Source: Mytilus californianus
Taxonomy: Eukaryota > Mollusca > Bivalvia > Mytilida > Mytilidae
DNA: 64,000 bases
Reading direction: 5' to 3'
NCBI RefSeq assembly: GCF_021869535.1
Contig: NW_026262712.1
Coordinates: 70,216,100 to 70,280,099 of the forward strand
Below the pieces are notes generated by a model. It had not been told where the DNA came from. It did not search any database and saw only the letters and a program-made list of their open reading frames with translations. The first letter of the stretch is position 1, and the number at the start of each line of letters is the position of its first letter. Below are positions 1 to 12,600 of the stretch, piece by piece. Position numbers and translations under genes: made by a program.

Positions 1-755
1 CAGAGGTTCAGATATGGATTAAAATTTGATGCATATGGATAAAAACTAGATTCTGGTATTTGTTGATCATACATTTGTCCATAAATGTCGGAAGCATAAC
101 GACGGTAGCCAACATCCACGTACGAATTGGATCCATTTTGATCTGAATATGAGGTATGTCCAAATGGAATTATTCCATTATGGTATTCTGATGCACCATA
201 TCTATCGGGTGGATTCATAGAATAATAATGCCATTTATCATAAACGTTATACAATGGTGAAGTTTGATGATAGTTGACAGAGTTAGTTTCCAAGTCATTT
301 GAAGACCTTTTGAACGGTTGGTATTTGAATGCCGATTCTTCGTAATCCATATTTGGAATAGTTTGAGTTTGTGTTGTATTTTCTTTTATCACTGAATTAT
401 TTTTATAACCATAACGCTGATTTGAGTCTAAATATTCTAACTGTTTTGGATGTAATGCTACATGACAGTTTACATGCAAATCCAAAATGTTCATCTCTGT
501 CATGAGTTGCCAACATACATGCAGAATGAATGCGTAGACTTCTGTTACCCCACAGAATATATACGCATCATAAATCGGTAGGAAATTTTTGCATAATTGA
601 AAAAACTCATCAGGAACTGTAAATATTACTTTTATTGAATATTTGTTGGACATTTGTAATACATTCAATATCATATTTAAAAAATCAACACCCCTTCTAT
701 AATAATCTGTATTCTCTCGTTTTTGTTCCTTTTTGTCAAAAGTAAACACTCTTTC
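1..755 (-). CDS. Unrecognised protein, partial exon running off the left edge
   Basis: An open frame of about 250 codons continues past base 1 with no stop. It is bounded upstream by an in-frame TAG whose AG (plus 756-757) also makes a plausible splice acceptor, so either an exon begins at 755 or translation begins at an internal Met (plus 672-674 or 651-653). The first half is mixed hydrophobic with helix-like stretches (FLNMILNVLQMSNKYSIKV) and several Cys. The second half is low-complexity and rich in Tyr, Asn, Ser and Pro, resembling a disordered prion-like tail (YSMNPPDRYGASEYHNG). I do not recognise the family. If the missing CTR9 exons lie to the left, this gene is nested antisense in a CTR9 intron. 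That is inference. The length and compositional bias make a real exon more likely than chance. Confidence 0.55.
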
Positions 756-3700
756 CTAGTTGTAAAAGTCATGTGACCAATCTTGTGAGCGTGAGAGTTA
801 ATTAGATTATTTGTGATCCGCTATTGTGTAATGGTATTGTCAGTTAAAGAATTAGATTCAGTATCGTTGGATGATTGAAGGTCGCTTTAACCAACCCGGC
901 TCCTTCTTTCTCTTTTGATCTTTTTGTGGAGAAATTTACTTTGAAGTGTCTTGTATTTAATGTTTTTATATGGGAATTGTTATATGAAGAATAATTAGTT
1001 ATATATTTTCATATTTTTGAAATTTTGAAGTAGATTAATTGCTACTTTAATTTGTACAAAGTTAAATATGATACCTTTAAGTATTTTAAAGTACTGATTA
1101 AAGACCTCATTCATCACTTTTTGAACTTAATAGGGATAAAAGAGCTGCCATTTCTTGTTTTTTATGATAATAAGTAGTGGGAATTTATTTAAAACAATTT
1201 TACAGACCACAAGTTAAATAATAGTGGTCCTCTTCAGTTCTTTTTGAAAATCCTATACAAGCACTGTGTTTGCCAACATAGAAATAAGAGCTATTTGAAT
1301 TTTAAAAAATCAATCTCCTGATATTTTGTAAGTTAGATATTTTCATTTTATTTTCTTAATTTTACAACATGTAAAATGTCATTGGAATGTAAGATATACA
1401 GATTTACTGATTATCGATGGTTTTTTCAAAAGAGAGGGTGTTCTTCAGCTACAATCTTTTCGAAGGGGTTACAGCCGAGATGAGATTGTAGCTGAGAAAT
1501 ATAATCAGATCTGAAAGACCATATATAATTTGTTGTTTGCTGTTTTCCTAGGCAATGTCAATGACATAGGCTAATGACATCATACATTCTCTTTCGACTC
1601 AACTGAGAAAACCCATATCACTGGAGTATAGCGTGATATGTAAAATTATCTCAAAAAAAGATCAAAGCCAAATTTGAAAAATAGCAATAAATACAAGTTA
1701 ATACCAAGTTAGTCAATAAGTTCTGGTTAAAGCAGTAATACCTACATAGTTTTCTGTAAAGAAGAAGAGCTAGTCAATCCATATTTTGTAAAATTCTTAA
1801 TAATTTTTTTTTTTTTTTTCATGCAATAATTATTTTTGTTGGTCAACTAAATTTGATATTAAGAAATATTGTAATGTGCACATGTTTGTATGACAGGATT
1901 TACTAGTGGCTTTTGCGTCAATTTCATGGTTTATAGATCAGCAATAAGTTTCCTTGATGGGGATAGTTTCTAAGCTTATTAAAAGTAATGGGACAACTCT
2001 ATTTGGTCTAGAATAATTTTAGTGCATGTCATTCTGAATTTTTCATCATTTTCATAGTAAATTGATTTAAATATAGTTTAGTGATCAGATCACTATCTTT
2101 ATTTTTCAGTTAAACTTGATCGCCATAAACTAATATGTAATAACATTTCCCTCCCTTGCAATTGTCAACATATAGTTTGACCTTATTCTCTCAGATAGAT
2201 GGATGAATTGGTGGATGTTTAATGTCCAGTTGCAAATATTACATGCATATTCAGACTGAGAACATGTTATTGCCATATTGATAATATATGAACCCTTCTA
2301 TTTACTATACTGACAAACTGAGTGGTATTTAGAACTTGCTTGTTCAAGGGCTTACAGTCTGCAGAAAGACATATCAACACACTCGGACACATTATTGTTA
2401 ATCCAAGACCACCAGTCAGACCTTTCACTCCCAAATGCTTAGTAATGAGGAAGCAAGTACCAATTTTAAAGTTTTTTCTTCCTAATAGTTGTGAAGTATT
2501 TAATTAACATATATAGTTCATTTTGAGGTATGCTTGAGTTGACTTTATATTTAAATATATAGATGAGCTACTGTTTGTGTGAAAAAGTAAAGTAGGCATT
2601 AATCTGCCTTCTATGTTGAGTGGGACAAATAGAATTTTTCAGTCTCAAAATCGTTGTGTGACCTATATTTCATCATTTACTGGCAATTAAGTTTTTTAAT
2701 TAATAAATCACTTGACCAGAGGAGTATAGTAATAGCCTCACACTAAAATAAGATAACTCAGACCTACATGTCCAAGTCCATTTCAAAGCACTAAGTGATA
2801 TCAGCCATAAATTTGATGTTTAAAGGATGCTTTGTAGGGGAGTAGAAAAGCTTCCTATCAAAATATCACAGAATGGATAGATAATTGTGGTGTGCACAAA
2901 AATCTCATTTGTACTTGCATACCACTGGGTTGGTACCAGTGCGTGTGGATTGTTAGTCCCAAAGTATACCACCCACTCCTTTACCTATTCTTTGGTATTG
3001 GGCCACTATTGGCATGATTTGAATGAGGGGCGGAAGGACCTTTTTCATGGAATTTGGGATTGAGCCGTTTAAATCACAGAAATTCTGGAATAGCCAGTCA
3101 AATCATCTGGTCTTCTGGAATTCAGGATAAAATTTTATCGTGTTGTGGGAATGGACACATGATTTTCACAGGAATTTGGGATTTGGGAATTTATTTCTTT
3201 CGAATACAGGATGAGACCCCTCCTATCCTCATCTTAAATGAAAAATGAAAAAGAAATTGTTTTAAATTTCCAGTTCTTGATAATATTATGTGACTGTATT
3301 AGAATATGGTTGCAACTATCTCAGGTTATTAAAGTTAGATGGTTTTGTTTGTTCTATTTATGCCTTTTCAGGTTTTAAACTCCCAAATGTTTTATAATTA
3401 TAATAAGATCCTACCTTTTGAAGGTAGTTTATGTGCACTCAAGTAGATTTGAAAAAAAAAAGAAAGAAAAATAACTATTCGAAAATATTGCTCGTATTTT
3501 GTGGTTGGTTTAGACTTACTTTTACCATCCACAACCAATATTGCTAAGACTGGAGACAGGAAGATCATAGGCAACTTTAGTCAATGAGTTTTAATCATGT
3601 TTTCTTAATTGATATGAAAGATTTGAATAAAAGAAAAAAAAATCTTCTGGATTAATTCCGCAAACTAATTACTGTAAACATTAATCTGACTAAGGGAGAA

Positions 3701-5436
3701 AAAATGTTACATCATGGACAGATAGTTAAGTGTGGGCTTACACTAAATACCACTAACAGAGTTCATTATTTGTACCATAATACTGTATTGTATGCACTGA
3801 AGTTATACAATAATGCACAAACAGATTCTTTTGAATCGATCAGTGTAACTAAGGTCACATTTAATTCATACCGTGAAAAAGCCAAAAATTCTGGTACAAA
3901 ATATCTATAAATGGCAGATCGATGTGAAAAGATTTGTCGTTATATGCCTGTGCTTTAAAGTTTTCCTATACAATTAAAGTTATTCAAATATAAGATTCTC
4001 TCGTGTTTGACCTTTCTAATTTGGTGTTTAACATTACAGAATAACGGAGGGAGATTCACAATACATAGTATCAATATATATTATAATTCCCTGATTAAAG
4101 GTCTTAAATAGTAAATATTACCACCTCTCGTCATTCTTTAGTCGGTACTTAGCAAACAATACAGCACTCTTAAATTATCTAAATATTCAGCTAATTGTCC
4201 TTTACTGCAATCTTGTACCGGGTGACTCCCGGTTTACTTCAGTGCATATTAAAATTGAAGAACCCTTCAAAAGTATTTGTAAATGTTTACAAGGAAAGTT
4301 TCCATATAACACCTTTCAACCTATTTAAGGTAGAAATTAACGACAGAATATTCTTTTTTGAAAAATTAAATGGAAATGGGGACTTGACTTTATAGAATTT
4401 CACACTACAATCTTTTTGATATTGTTCTGAGGCGTTGTCCTACGTACTGTAACTGTTGTTGCTTTTTAATCTCCCGCTGCCAGGTAATCCAGTGCATATA
4501 AATATTTGAAAAAATTATTCCACACACAATTTTTCATTTTAATTTGCAATCAACAATAGAAATTTTGATTTTTGCAAAACATGAAAGAGTAATTTAAACA
4601 CTGAAACCTATTTAGAAGTGAAAGATTTTCAATTTGAATGAAAAAACATGAAATTTCTTCAATGTCTTTGAAGCACTTCTGATCTGAAAGAATACTGATG
4701 AGTTTTTTAATTTTGAAGGATGCTTGGTATTGACTTAGGATAATTAGTTTTGGGGATATTGTTATAAAATGCAGTACTTTGAGGTGGAGGAGTAAACATT
4801 GATGGAAATTCAAATATTCAGGTGCTAATTCTCTTAGCTGAATGCAAAATTGTTGATAGCAATTGAAGTTTTAATTTAATTATTTCAAGTGGAAATCTAT
4901 TTCATTACGTATTTGAAGTTTTTAACAGAAATATGTTTTGTCAAATGGAATGAAACTTCAGCAAACAGCAGTAATTGTTTTCAAATATTGTATAACGAAA
5001 TGTAAATTATTTGCTTTTCATTAAGGAAGTCTATAGTTTTATGATGTCAAAATTACTTGACATACAATATTGAACCATTTTATGTTTTAAAAACAATTAA
5101 AATGTATGCAGAACTTGCAAAAAAGTGAAATTAGCTGGGAAGTTACTGAATAAATACAGGTGTTTCTTTAGAAAGCCCTGTCTTCCTACATCTTTCTAAA
5201 TTAAGCTTTGATGATTTAGGTCATTAATACAGTTACAAAGGCAGAACAAAATCAATTAAAAACTTTTTTGGGAAATTCCAGGTTTAATATGATCTTTTGC
5301 CATGATCTTAGTGAAATATGAATTTGATGGAGCAGAGCTTTTATATTGAAATAGATATTTGGGTTTAAAAATGGGGAATAATGATTAAATTAAATGAAAG
5401 GATATTTGTCGGAATTCATTCATTTGGTCATGATTA
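756..5436. other. Intron/intergenic DNA, no gene seen
   Basis: No CTR9 exon matching the TPR segment expected just before residue 'GCVLAHKG' could be found here, and the short ORFs look random. Minor structure: a 12-bp perfect inverted repeat (CAGCTACAATCT at 1446-1457 with its complement at 1483-1494) and a poly-T run near 1804-1820. Confidence 0.5.
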
Positions 5437-5643
5437 CTGTAAATTTAGAAATGATTGCATGCATTTGTTATTGTGACTTTTGAAGAAGGTACAGAAATGT
5501 GAGTTTAATTATTGCGATTTTTCGAAAAAGCTACAAACAGATATATGTATCAGATACCAGAATGCGAGTTCTTATTATTGGGATACTCAAGTATCATATT
5601 GTTTGCATTAATAAAAACCTTGCAACTATTTCTGAATTTACAG
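5437..5643. mobile_element. 207-bp MITE with TA target duplication
   Basis: Terminal inverted repeats begin CTGTAAATTTAGAAATG on the left and read CATTTCTGAATTTACAG-like on the right. Dinucleotide TA flanks both ends (5435-5436 and 5644-5645), as in Tc1/mariner-type MITEs. A diverged relative lies at 46693-46891. No coding capacity. Confidence 0.6.
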
Positions 5644-5694
5644 TAATCAAGTTAAGTAACAAGTATATGCAAGATAAGGGCTTGTCATACAATG

Positions 5695-5775
5695 AAGGTC
5701 TTTATAAAAATAAGGGGATGTGGTATGATTGCCAATGAGACAACTATCCACCAAAGACAAAATAAAGTAAACAAC
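5695..5775 (-). repeat. Retroposon 3'-end fragment
   Basis: Carries the motif ATGTGGTATGATTGCCAATG followed by GAGACAACT, which recurs at 33722 (+) and, reversed, near 50515-50545. In the reverse orientation it ends in an AT-rich tail, so it is probably the 3' end of a retroposon. Short and truncated. Confidence 0.5.
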
Positions 5776-6498
5776 TATATCAGTCTTTATTGAAGGCAGT
5801 GCAGTGACCAAACAAACTGTTTGCTTTTGTTTAACCTTTTTTGTTAGATTGCTGACTCTTTGATATTTACCCAACCTATCCTTTTCTTCATTTATTGTTA
5901 GTACTCCTTGAATGTGAGAAAGGAAAGTTTTATAATAGCAAGTATTCTTACTGTACACATGATATCTCACAGAATGCACCTGAGTGTAGTTAATGCTTGG
6001 ATAAAAGCTATTTTCTGTTAGAATTCAATGGAAATCTGCAATGCGGTTTGCTGAAATATTATTTAATCTTTTTAATTTATATTTAAGTTAAGTTACTGAG
6101 GTTAAAATGTTTTTAAAAAACTTAAGAGAGATAAGTATGGCCTGCATTGCAAAAGTAAACATCATTATCTTTGATGAATTATTAGTACACCTGCCAAAAA
6201 GCATAGTGCAAACTAATATTTGCTGTAATTTTGCAAACAATGTTTTATTTGAACTAATCATAGATGTAAACAAAAGTAAGGTGACCTTTACAGTATTTCT
6301 AATGCCTCAAGATAGGGATTTGTATTTCCTTGAATATGTTGTAAGCAGCTATGTGAAAATTGAATGTGATGGCAACGGTAAGGTGATGCAAGTTTGTAGA
6401 AGAGGAAAATGGGATGCAATATGTTTGTTTAGGTCAAAAATAAATCTATCAAAATGCAGACTAATAATAAATTTATGAAATATTGCTTTATTTTCTAG
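5776..6498. other. CTR9 intron, nothing further identified
   Basis: Ends in a good splice acceptor (pyrimidine-rich TTTATTTTCTAG) immediately before the first CTR9 exon of the window. The small ORFs on both strands here have no recognisable features. Confidence 0.5.
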
Positions 6499-6647
6499 GA
6501 TGTGTACTGGCTCATAAAGGTTGTATCAATGAAGCTAGAGATATATTTGCCCAAGTAAGGGAGGCAACTGCTGATTTTTGTGATGTATGGCTAAATATAG
6601 CTCATATCTATGTAGAACAGAAACAATATGTGGCTGCTGTTCAGATG
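6499..6647 (+). CDS. CTR9: CTR9 exon a (TPR)
   Basis: Acceptor TTTTCTAG, donor GTAAGA. Encodes (G)[16 protein letters not shown] through [13 protein letters not shown]. Enters with two bases completing a Gly codon from an upstream exon, so the gene continues to the left. Contains one TPR helix pair. Confidence 0.95.
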
Positions 6648-9600
6648 GTAAGATAAAAAAAATGGTTTCTATTTGTGTATCTAAACAAAAATTTAAACAA
6701 AAAAACAAATAGAAATAAACATATTTTTTTTCAAATTGGATGTGTTACTTAACAATTTTTTATCATATTCAATTTTAAAAATGCTCATGGTTGAAGTGTT
6801 CTCTGTATGCACATGTTGCAATGTACAGGAAACCAGAAACTGTGAAGTGAAGAAACACAGACTAATAATTATAACCAAAAGAAAAACAGGCAAAAATTAA
6901 AAAAAAACATGACAGAGGACACTTCAAATTGAGTAACATGAACCCCATTTAAAAAAAAAAAAAAAAAATATTTTTGGGGGGGAGAAATTTAAGTGACCTG
7001 GAAGGGTATGCAGTTCCTGTTCAACATGTGATTCAGATACCTAGGATTCTCGTGATCCATTTTAATACATGTATAAGTATGATTAACCAGGACATTTTCT
7101 TACAAAAAGTCAGGATTTACAGTTTGAAAACATTTTGAATTCATTAGATCTGAAATGTTGACCATTTGAGCCTAGAATATGAAGTTGATGCAAAGAAGTG
7201 AGGCCTATTAGGTACAAATATATACATTATAAGTTTTTTCTTTTTTTTTCAGTATGAGAACTGTTTGAAGAAGTTTTTCAAGTACAATAATGTTGAAGTG
7301 ATGGTGTATTTAGCTCGGGCATACTTTAAATGTGGTCGTTTGAAGGAGTGCAAGAACATTCTTTTGAAGGTATGTCATAGAGATTTTATCAAAATAAAAT
7401 GCCTGGAAATGTAAATGAAGAGGGCTGTTATTTCAAGTCCATTAAATACTGGCAGTCTTACTGTAAAAAATTAGTTTGCTCTTGAACAATTAGGTGTTGA
7501 AATCTAGTCCTCAATATAGAAGACCTGTACATGTATAATAATATGTGTGAAAGTCTGAAAGTTTAGTCTATATTGAAGACCAGACCAAATGTCCAATAAA
7601 TATCTTGGATATTCAGCAGCACTGTGATAAATACCAAAATAGAAGTACATCAGACACCAATATGTAATTAATAGTCATAGGGTATTTAATTTATATTGAT
7701 TTTACATATTTTAAGTGTATCCGTTGTTGAAAATGATAGGACAAATTCTTCTAGTCCAAATGACAATGAACACCAGAGAGAACTTCATTAAACAGCATCA
7801 AGGTGTCAATTAAGACTGTATACATTAACTACTAGTATTGTTTTAAACATTAAGTCTATACATATAACAAGTCAAAGATGGCCACTTAAATGATTATCCC
7901 TAAAAGTGAGTTGAACAGGTGCATAGTTTACAGTCATTTTAAGCATGACACAAGCCAACTGCATGGTTTTAAAAAACTCTGTGAATTCAGTCACTGTTTT
8001 AAAGAGTTGACTAAGTCTTAGTTTTACATTTGCTAGAGGTTAATATTTTACAGGCGAATTAGTTGATCTTTGTTACTGTTTTGTACTGTTACTTTCATGT
8101 GAGACATGATTACTAGGGGTATTGTGGCTGAGAGGTCTAGATTGTTGGTCAATATTTAATTGTACAGATCTATTCAGCTAATCATCATTATTGTAAGGGT
8201 TTTAGATGATTCACTGTGGTTATTTTGATAAATGGCAAGGTGAATTTGATCTCCTAATATGTGATACAGCTTTTTTGCAATTGCTGAATGTATGATTTAT
8301 CCAGGCGCTTTGTTTTTTCTACCAATAAATCATACTGCAACGGAATGGAAGGAATGATTCGAAAGTTGTTCTAAACTCTTGTTATTGTACTCAGCAATAT
8401 AGGTGGTAAATCTGTGCTTTTAAAACATGTGAATACCGTTAATTCATGGGATTTTATATTTTGATCTTTTTCCATTCATGCTTTCAAATGTTTTAGCTCA
8501 GGAATTAACATACTACAGTATTACTACTCAAGATATACATGTTAGCATATGCAGGGATGACTTTGTCATAATTTTGTCATGTTTGCCTCTACATAGATGT
8601 AGGTGAATTGATTAATACTTTAAAGCAGCTCTTCAATAGTGAGCAAATCTACATAAGATAGTGATTGTCTAAGGGAGCAAGAACACCCTTCGTATAAATC
8701 TCAGTCCTGATACATGTACATGTAAAGTCTAATCTTAGTGTGGTCTTTTTATTGTCTGATATACTTCTCAGATTATTGATAAAACCTCGCCATTGTCCCT
8801 TTTACTCAGATATTACATTATTGATGTTTTAACTTTATAATTAAGAATATATTGAATTTAAAATTCTATTATAATCAGAAATATTGTTTCGTTATGAGAT
8901 TTTATATACTGGAATAGATTTCTGATGTAAATGCTTTCCAAGGTACTAAGAAAATAATTAAATATTGTAATTTTTAATAAAACATGTTCTTGAATCAATA
9001 GAATAATTTTCCCTTTTGCATTAATGCAAGTTTTCCTTTCATGACCTAAAAATTCTATTTGGAGTGTAATATTATTTACAAAGGCAAAGCCAGCAGTTTT
9101 ACTAAGCCCTTGAAATAGCAAAATTTGAATTCTTGTTATGGAGCAATAATTCATTATGTTGTTGTCCTTGGATAAATGCCTTTTAGTAAAATTTAATTTA
9201 TTTTCAAGTACAATTTAGTATTTTCTTGTGACATCAGTATAAAATTTGGTTTGTTTTTTTTTTAATATAAAATTTTCTCTATTATATAATATAAAAAAAC
9301 ATTAGTATTTTTACATTGTTTAATTTAGGAAAAAAAAACATATTTGACTGCATGCAATTTACAATAAGATCTTTAAATAAATTTGATGCTGTTACTTGAT
9401 TCATCCCAATTTTAAAATTTATAAAAATGTTTGACAGAATATAACTTTTTTGTAGTACCATTTGAACTGAATTCAAACCATAAATCAACTAGTTATTTTA
9501 TTTAAATTAGCCTTTTCCATATAAGGTCATCACAACATTCACTTTTAATTCTGAAATATAGGGAAAGAATTGGTGCTTATTTAATTTTGTTTTCTAGAGA

Positions 9601-12600
9601 GAGGTCTGGTCTTCGTTTCACAGAACATCTTACACCTAAAATTGATCATAAGTCAGTATACTCAAAATCAATTTTAGTTGTAATATTTTTTGTGAAATAC
9701 AGGCTTGGTCCTTTTCTAGTAACAACAAAATGACTGGCCTTTAAGCAAAATCAGGACTTACAAAAGAAATTCAGAACTGAAAGCAGATTATCTTTTATCT
9801 AGTAACCAATATCAGACTATAAAAATTCATCCATTCTGTACTCATTTTTAAATTTCTGCACTTCTTCAATATGGTTGATAATCTGGTATTAATCATACAC
9901 TTTACGGAAAAAACAGATGACTGCTTAACTTTACTTTCTTACAGGCTCGACATGTTGTTCCCAGTGACACAGTACTTCTGTATAACGTAGCTTTAGTTCA
10001 GCAGAAATTAGCCACATCTATTCTAAAGGATGAGAAGAGTAACTTAAAGACTGTACTTAGTGCTGTTAGAGACTTGGAACTTGCTCATAAGTATGTTGTC
10101 TGATGTAAGGGGGTACCCAACACTTTTAACTAAAATAGATTTGGCTCGTCTAATTTTCATAAAATTTTTACAAAATATTTACTTTGACCTGTTGACAAAA
10201 TATGAAAATTTCAAGAAATTTGAACCACACAATTTACAGGAATAATTTCACTGTATATATAGCAGTTTGACAAACACTAATTGTGATCATTGAGATGCTT
10301 TATTTCTCTTTACTAATAGTATGTGATTAAAAAGTTCAACTGATTTTTAAAGAGTTAACACCCTTAGGTGTTCTGTACCCCCTTAAAATAAAAATATGTT
10401 TTTGTCGAGCCTTCGACTTTAGTCGAAAAAGCGAGACATAGTGATCCTACATTCTGTCGGCGTTGTCGTCGTCGATGTTGTCGTCGGCGGCGTCCACAAA
10501 TATTCACTCTGTGGTTAAAGTTTTTTAAATTTTAATAACTTTCTTAAACTATCCTGGATTTCTACCAAACTTGGACAGAAGCTTGTTTATGATCATAAGA
10601 TAGTATCCAGAAGTAAATTTTGTAAAAATAAAATTCCATTTTTTCCATATTTTACTTATAAATGGACTTAGTTTTTCTGCCGGGAAATATTACATTCACT
10701 CTGTGGTTAAAGTTTTTAAAATTTTAATAACTTTCTTAAACTGTCCTGGGTTTGTACCAAACTTGGACAGAAGCTTGTTTATGATCATAAGATAGTATCT
10801 AGAAGTAAATTTTGTAAAAAAATAAATCCATTTTTTCCTTAATTTACTTTTAAATGGACTTAGATTTTCTGCCAGGAAACAACACATTCACTATGTGGTT
10901 AAAGTTTTTAAAATTTTAATAACTTTCTTATACTATTTTGGATTTGTACCAAACTTGGACAGAAGCTTGTTTATGATCAAAAGCTAGTATCTAGAAGGAA
11001 ATTTAAAAAAAAAATAAATCCATTTTCTGTATTTTACTTTAAAATGGACTTAGATTTTCTGCCGCGAAACAAGATATTCACTCTGTGGTTAAAGTTTTTA
11101 AAATTTTAATAACTTTCTTATACTATTTTGGATTTGTACCAAACTTGGACAGAAACTTGTTTATGATCAAATGCTAGTATCTAGAAGGAAATTTTGTTTT
11201 CTTCCAGTTAACATTACATTCAGTCTGCAGTTAAAGTTTTTAAACATTTATTAGATTCATAAACTATCCTGGATTTTTACCAAACTTGGACAGAAGCTTC
11301 TTACAATCAAAAGATAGTATCAAGAGGAATATTTTTATTGATTTACTTCCTCATTTTTGTTGAGCCTGCGATTAAGGTAGATAGGGTGTCTTCCTCCATC
11401 TTGGATATTGTAATACCTGAAAACAATCGGTCTAGATCTTTAATAGAATGTGCAAATTTTTAGAGTAGTAGGTAATTCATGTGTAAGAATTTTCATTTCA
11501 ATATAGAAAATGACATGTTTTATCATATTTATGGTTGTATTTTACAAAAAACAAAAAACTTTTGTCAGATTCAATTTTTTCCAACTTTGCCACATAAGGG
11601 GAGGCAACTCAAATGTAAGGGCAGATAATTCAGATAAAGGTACTTTTACAATAGAATGTGTTAGGAATTTACCTATTTTATTATGTAGCAAGAAAACGGG
11701 TCCCGTGACCCCATTTTTTCTTTTTCTTATCTGAAAGCATACTATTAAAGCTATCTTCTCATATTTTATCTCAAAATTCTATGGTGTAGTTTTCGTTTTA
11801 TGGCAGAAAATTGGGTTTTCCATGCATAATCTATACAAAATCTGTTAATTTTGAACAACCTGTAGCGTGAAAATAAGCCCCGTGACCCATTCTTTTTATC
11901 ATTTTTTTTTAGAAAGCTTGATATAAACTACATTTTGGCAAATTATTAAAAAATTCTATGGATTATAATTTAGACACCCCATCTACCTTAACAGAAAAAG
12001 TAGGCGAGACACTGGGTTCCGCGGAACCCTTACAAATTTTTTAAATATTAATGGCAAAAGCAATTATTGACAAGTTAAAGTATTTCACAGTATTTCAGAT
12101 TTTCATCAAACATATGTGTTTTTTTATAAATATCAAATATCTTTTTATTCAAATTTTGACTATTAATTGCTGATTTTCTATTTGATTTATTTAACAGGTA
12201 CTTTAGTTATCTGAGTACCCATGGTGACAGAATGAAGTTTGATTTGGCACAAGCCGCTGCAGAGGCCAGGTAATATAGTCGTTAATTATTGTTTGCAATT
12301 ATAAGGTATGATAACAACTATTTTGGAAAAAAAAAAAAATTTAAGGAGGAAAATAATAATTGAGAAAATATTGAGAAACCAATGTACAACATGTTTTAGT
12401 TCAAAGGTCAGAGTAGTCGTCCAAAGACAGATGGTTTCCGGATAATAACTTTAGTATAAGTAAATAGAAATCATTAAAATTTTAACACAAGGTTTATAAC
12501 CACTAAAGGAAGGTTGGGATTGATTTTGGGGGTTATGGTCCCAACTGTTTAGGAATAAGGGGCCAAAAAGTGGCCCAAATAAGCATTTTTGTAGTTTCCA

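Noticed and set aside
6107..6478. 123-residue + ORF just before the first CTR9 exon
   Set aside because: No similarity to the expected upstream CTR9 TPR segment and composition is AT-driven. Treated as intron.
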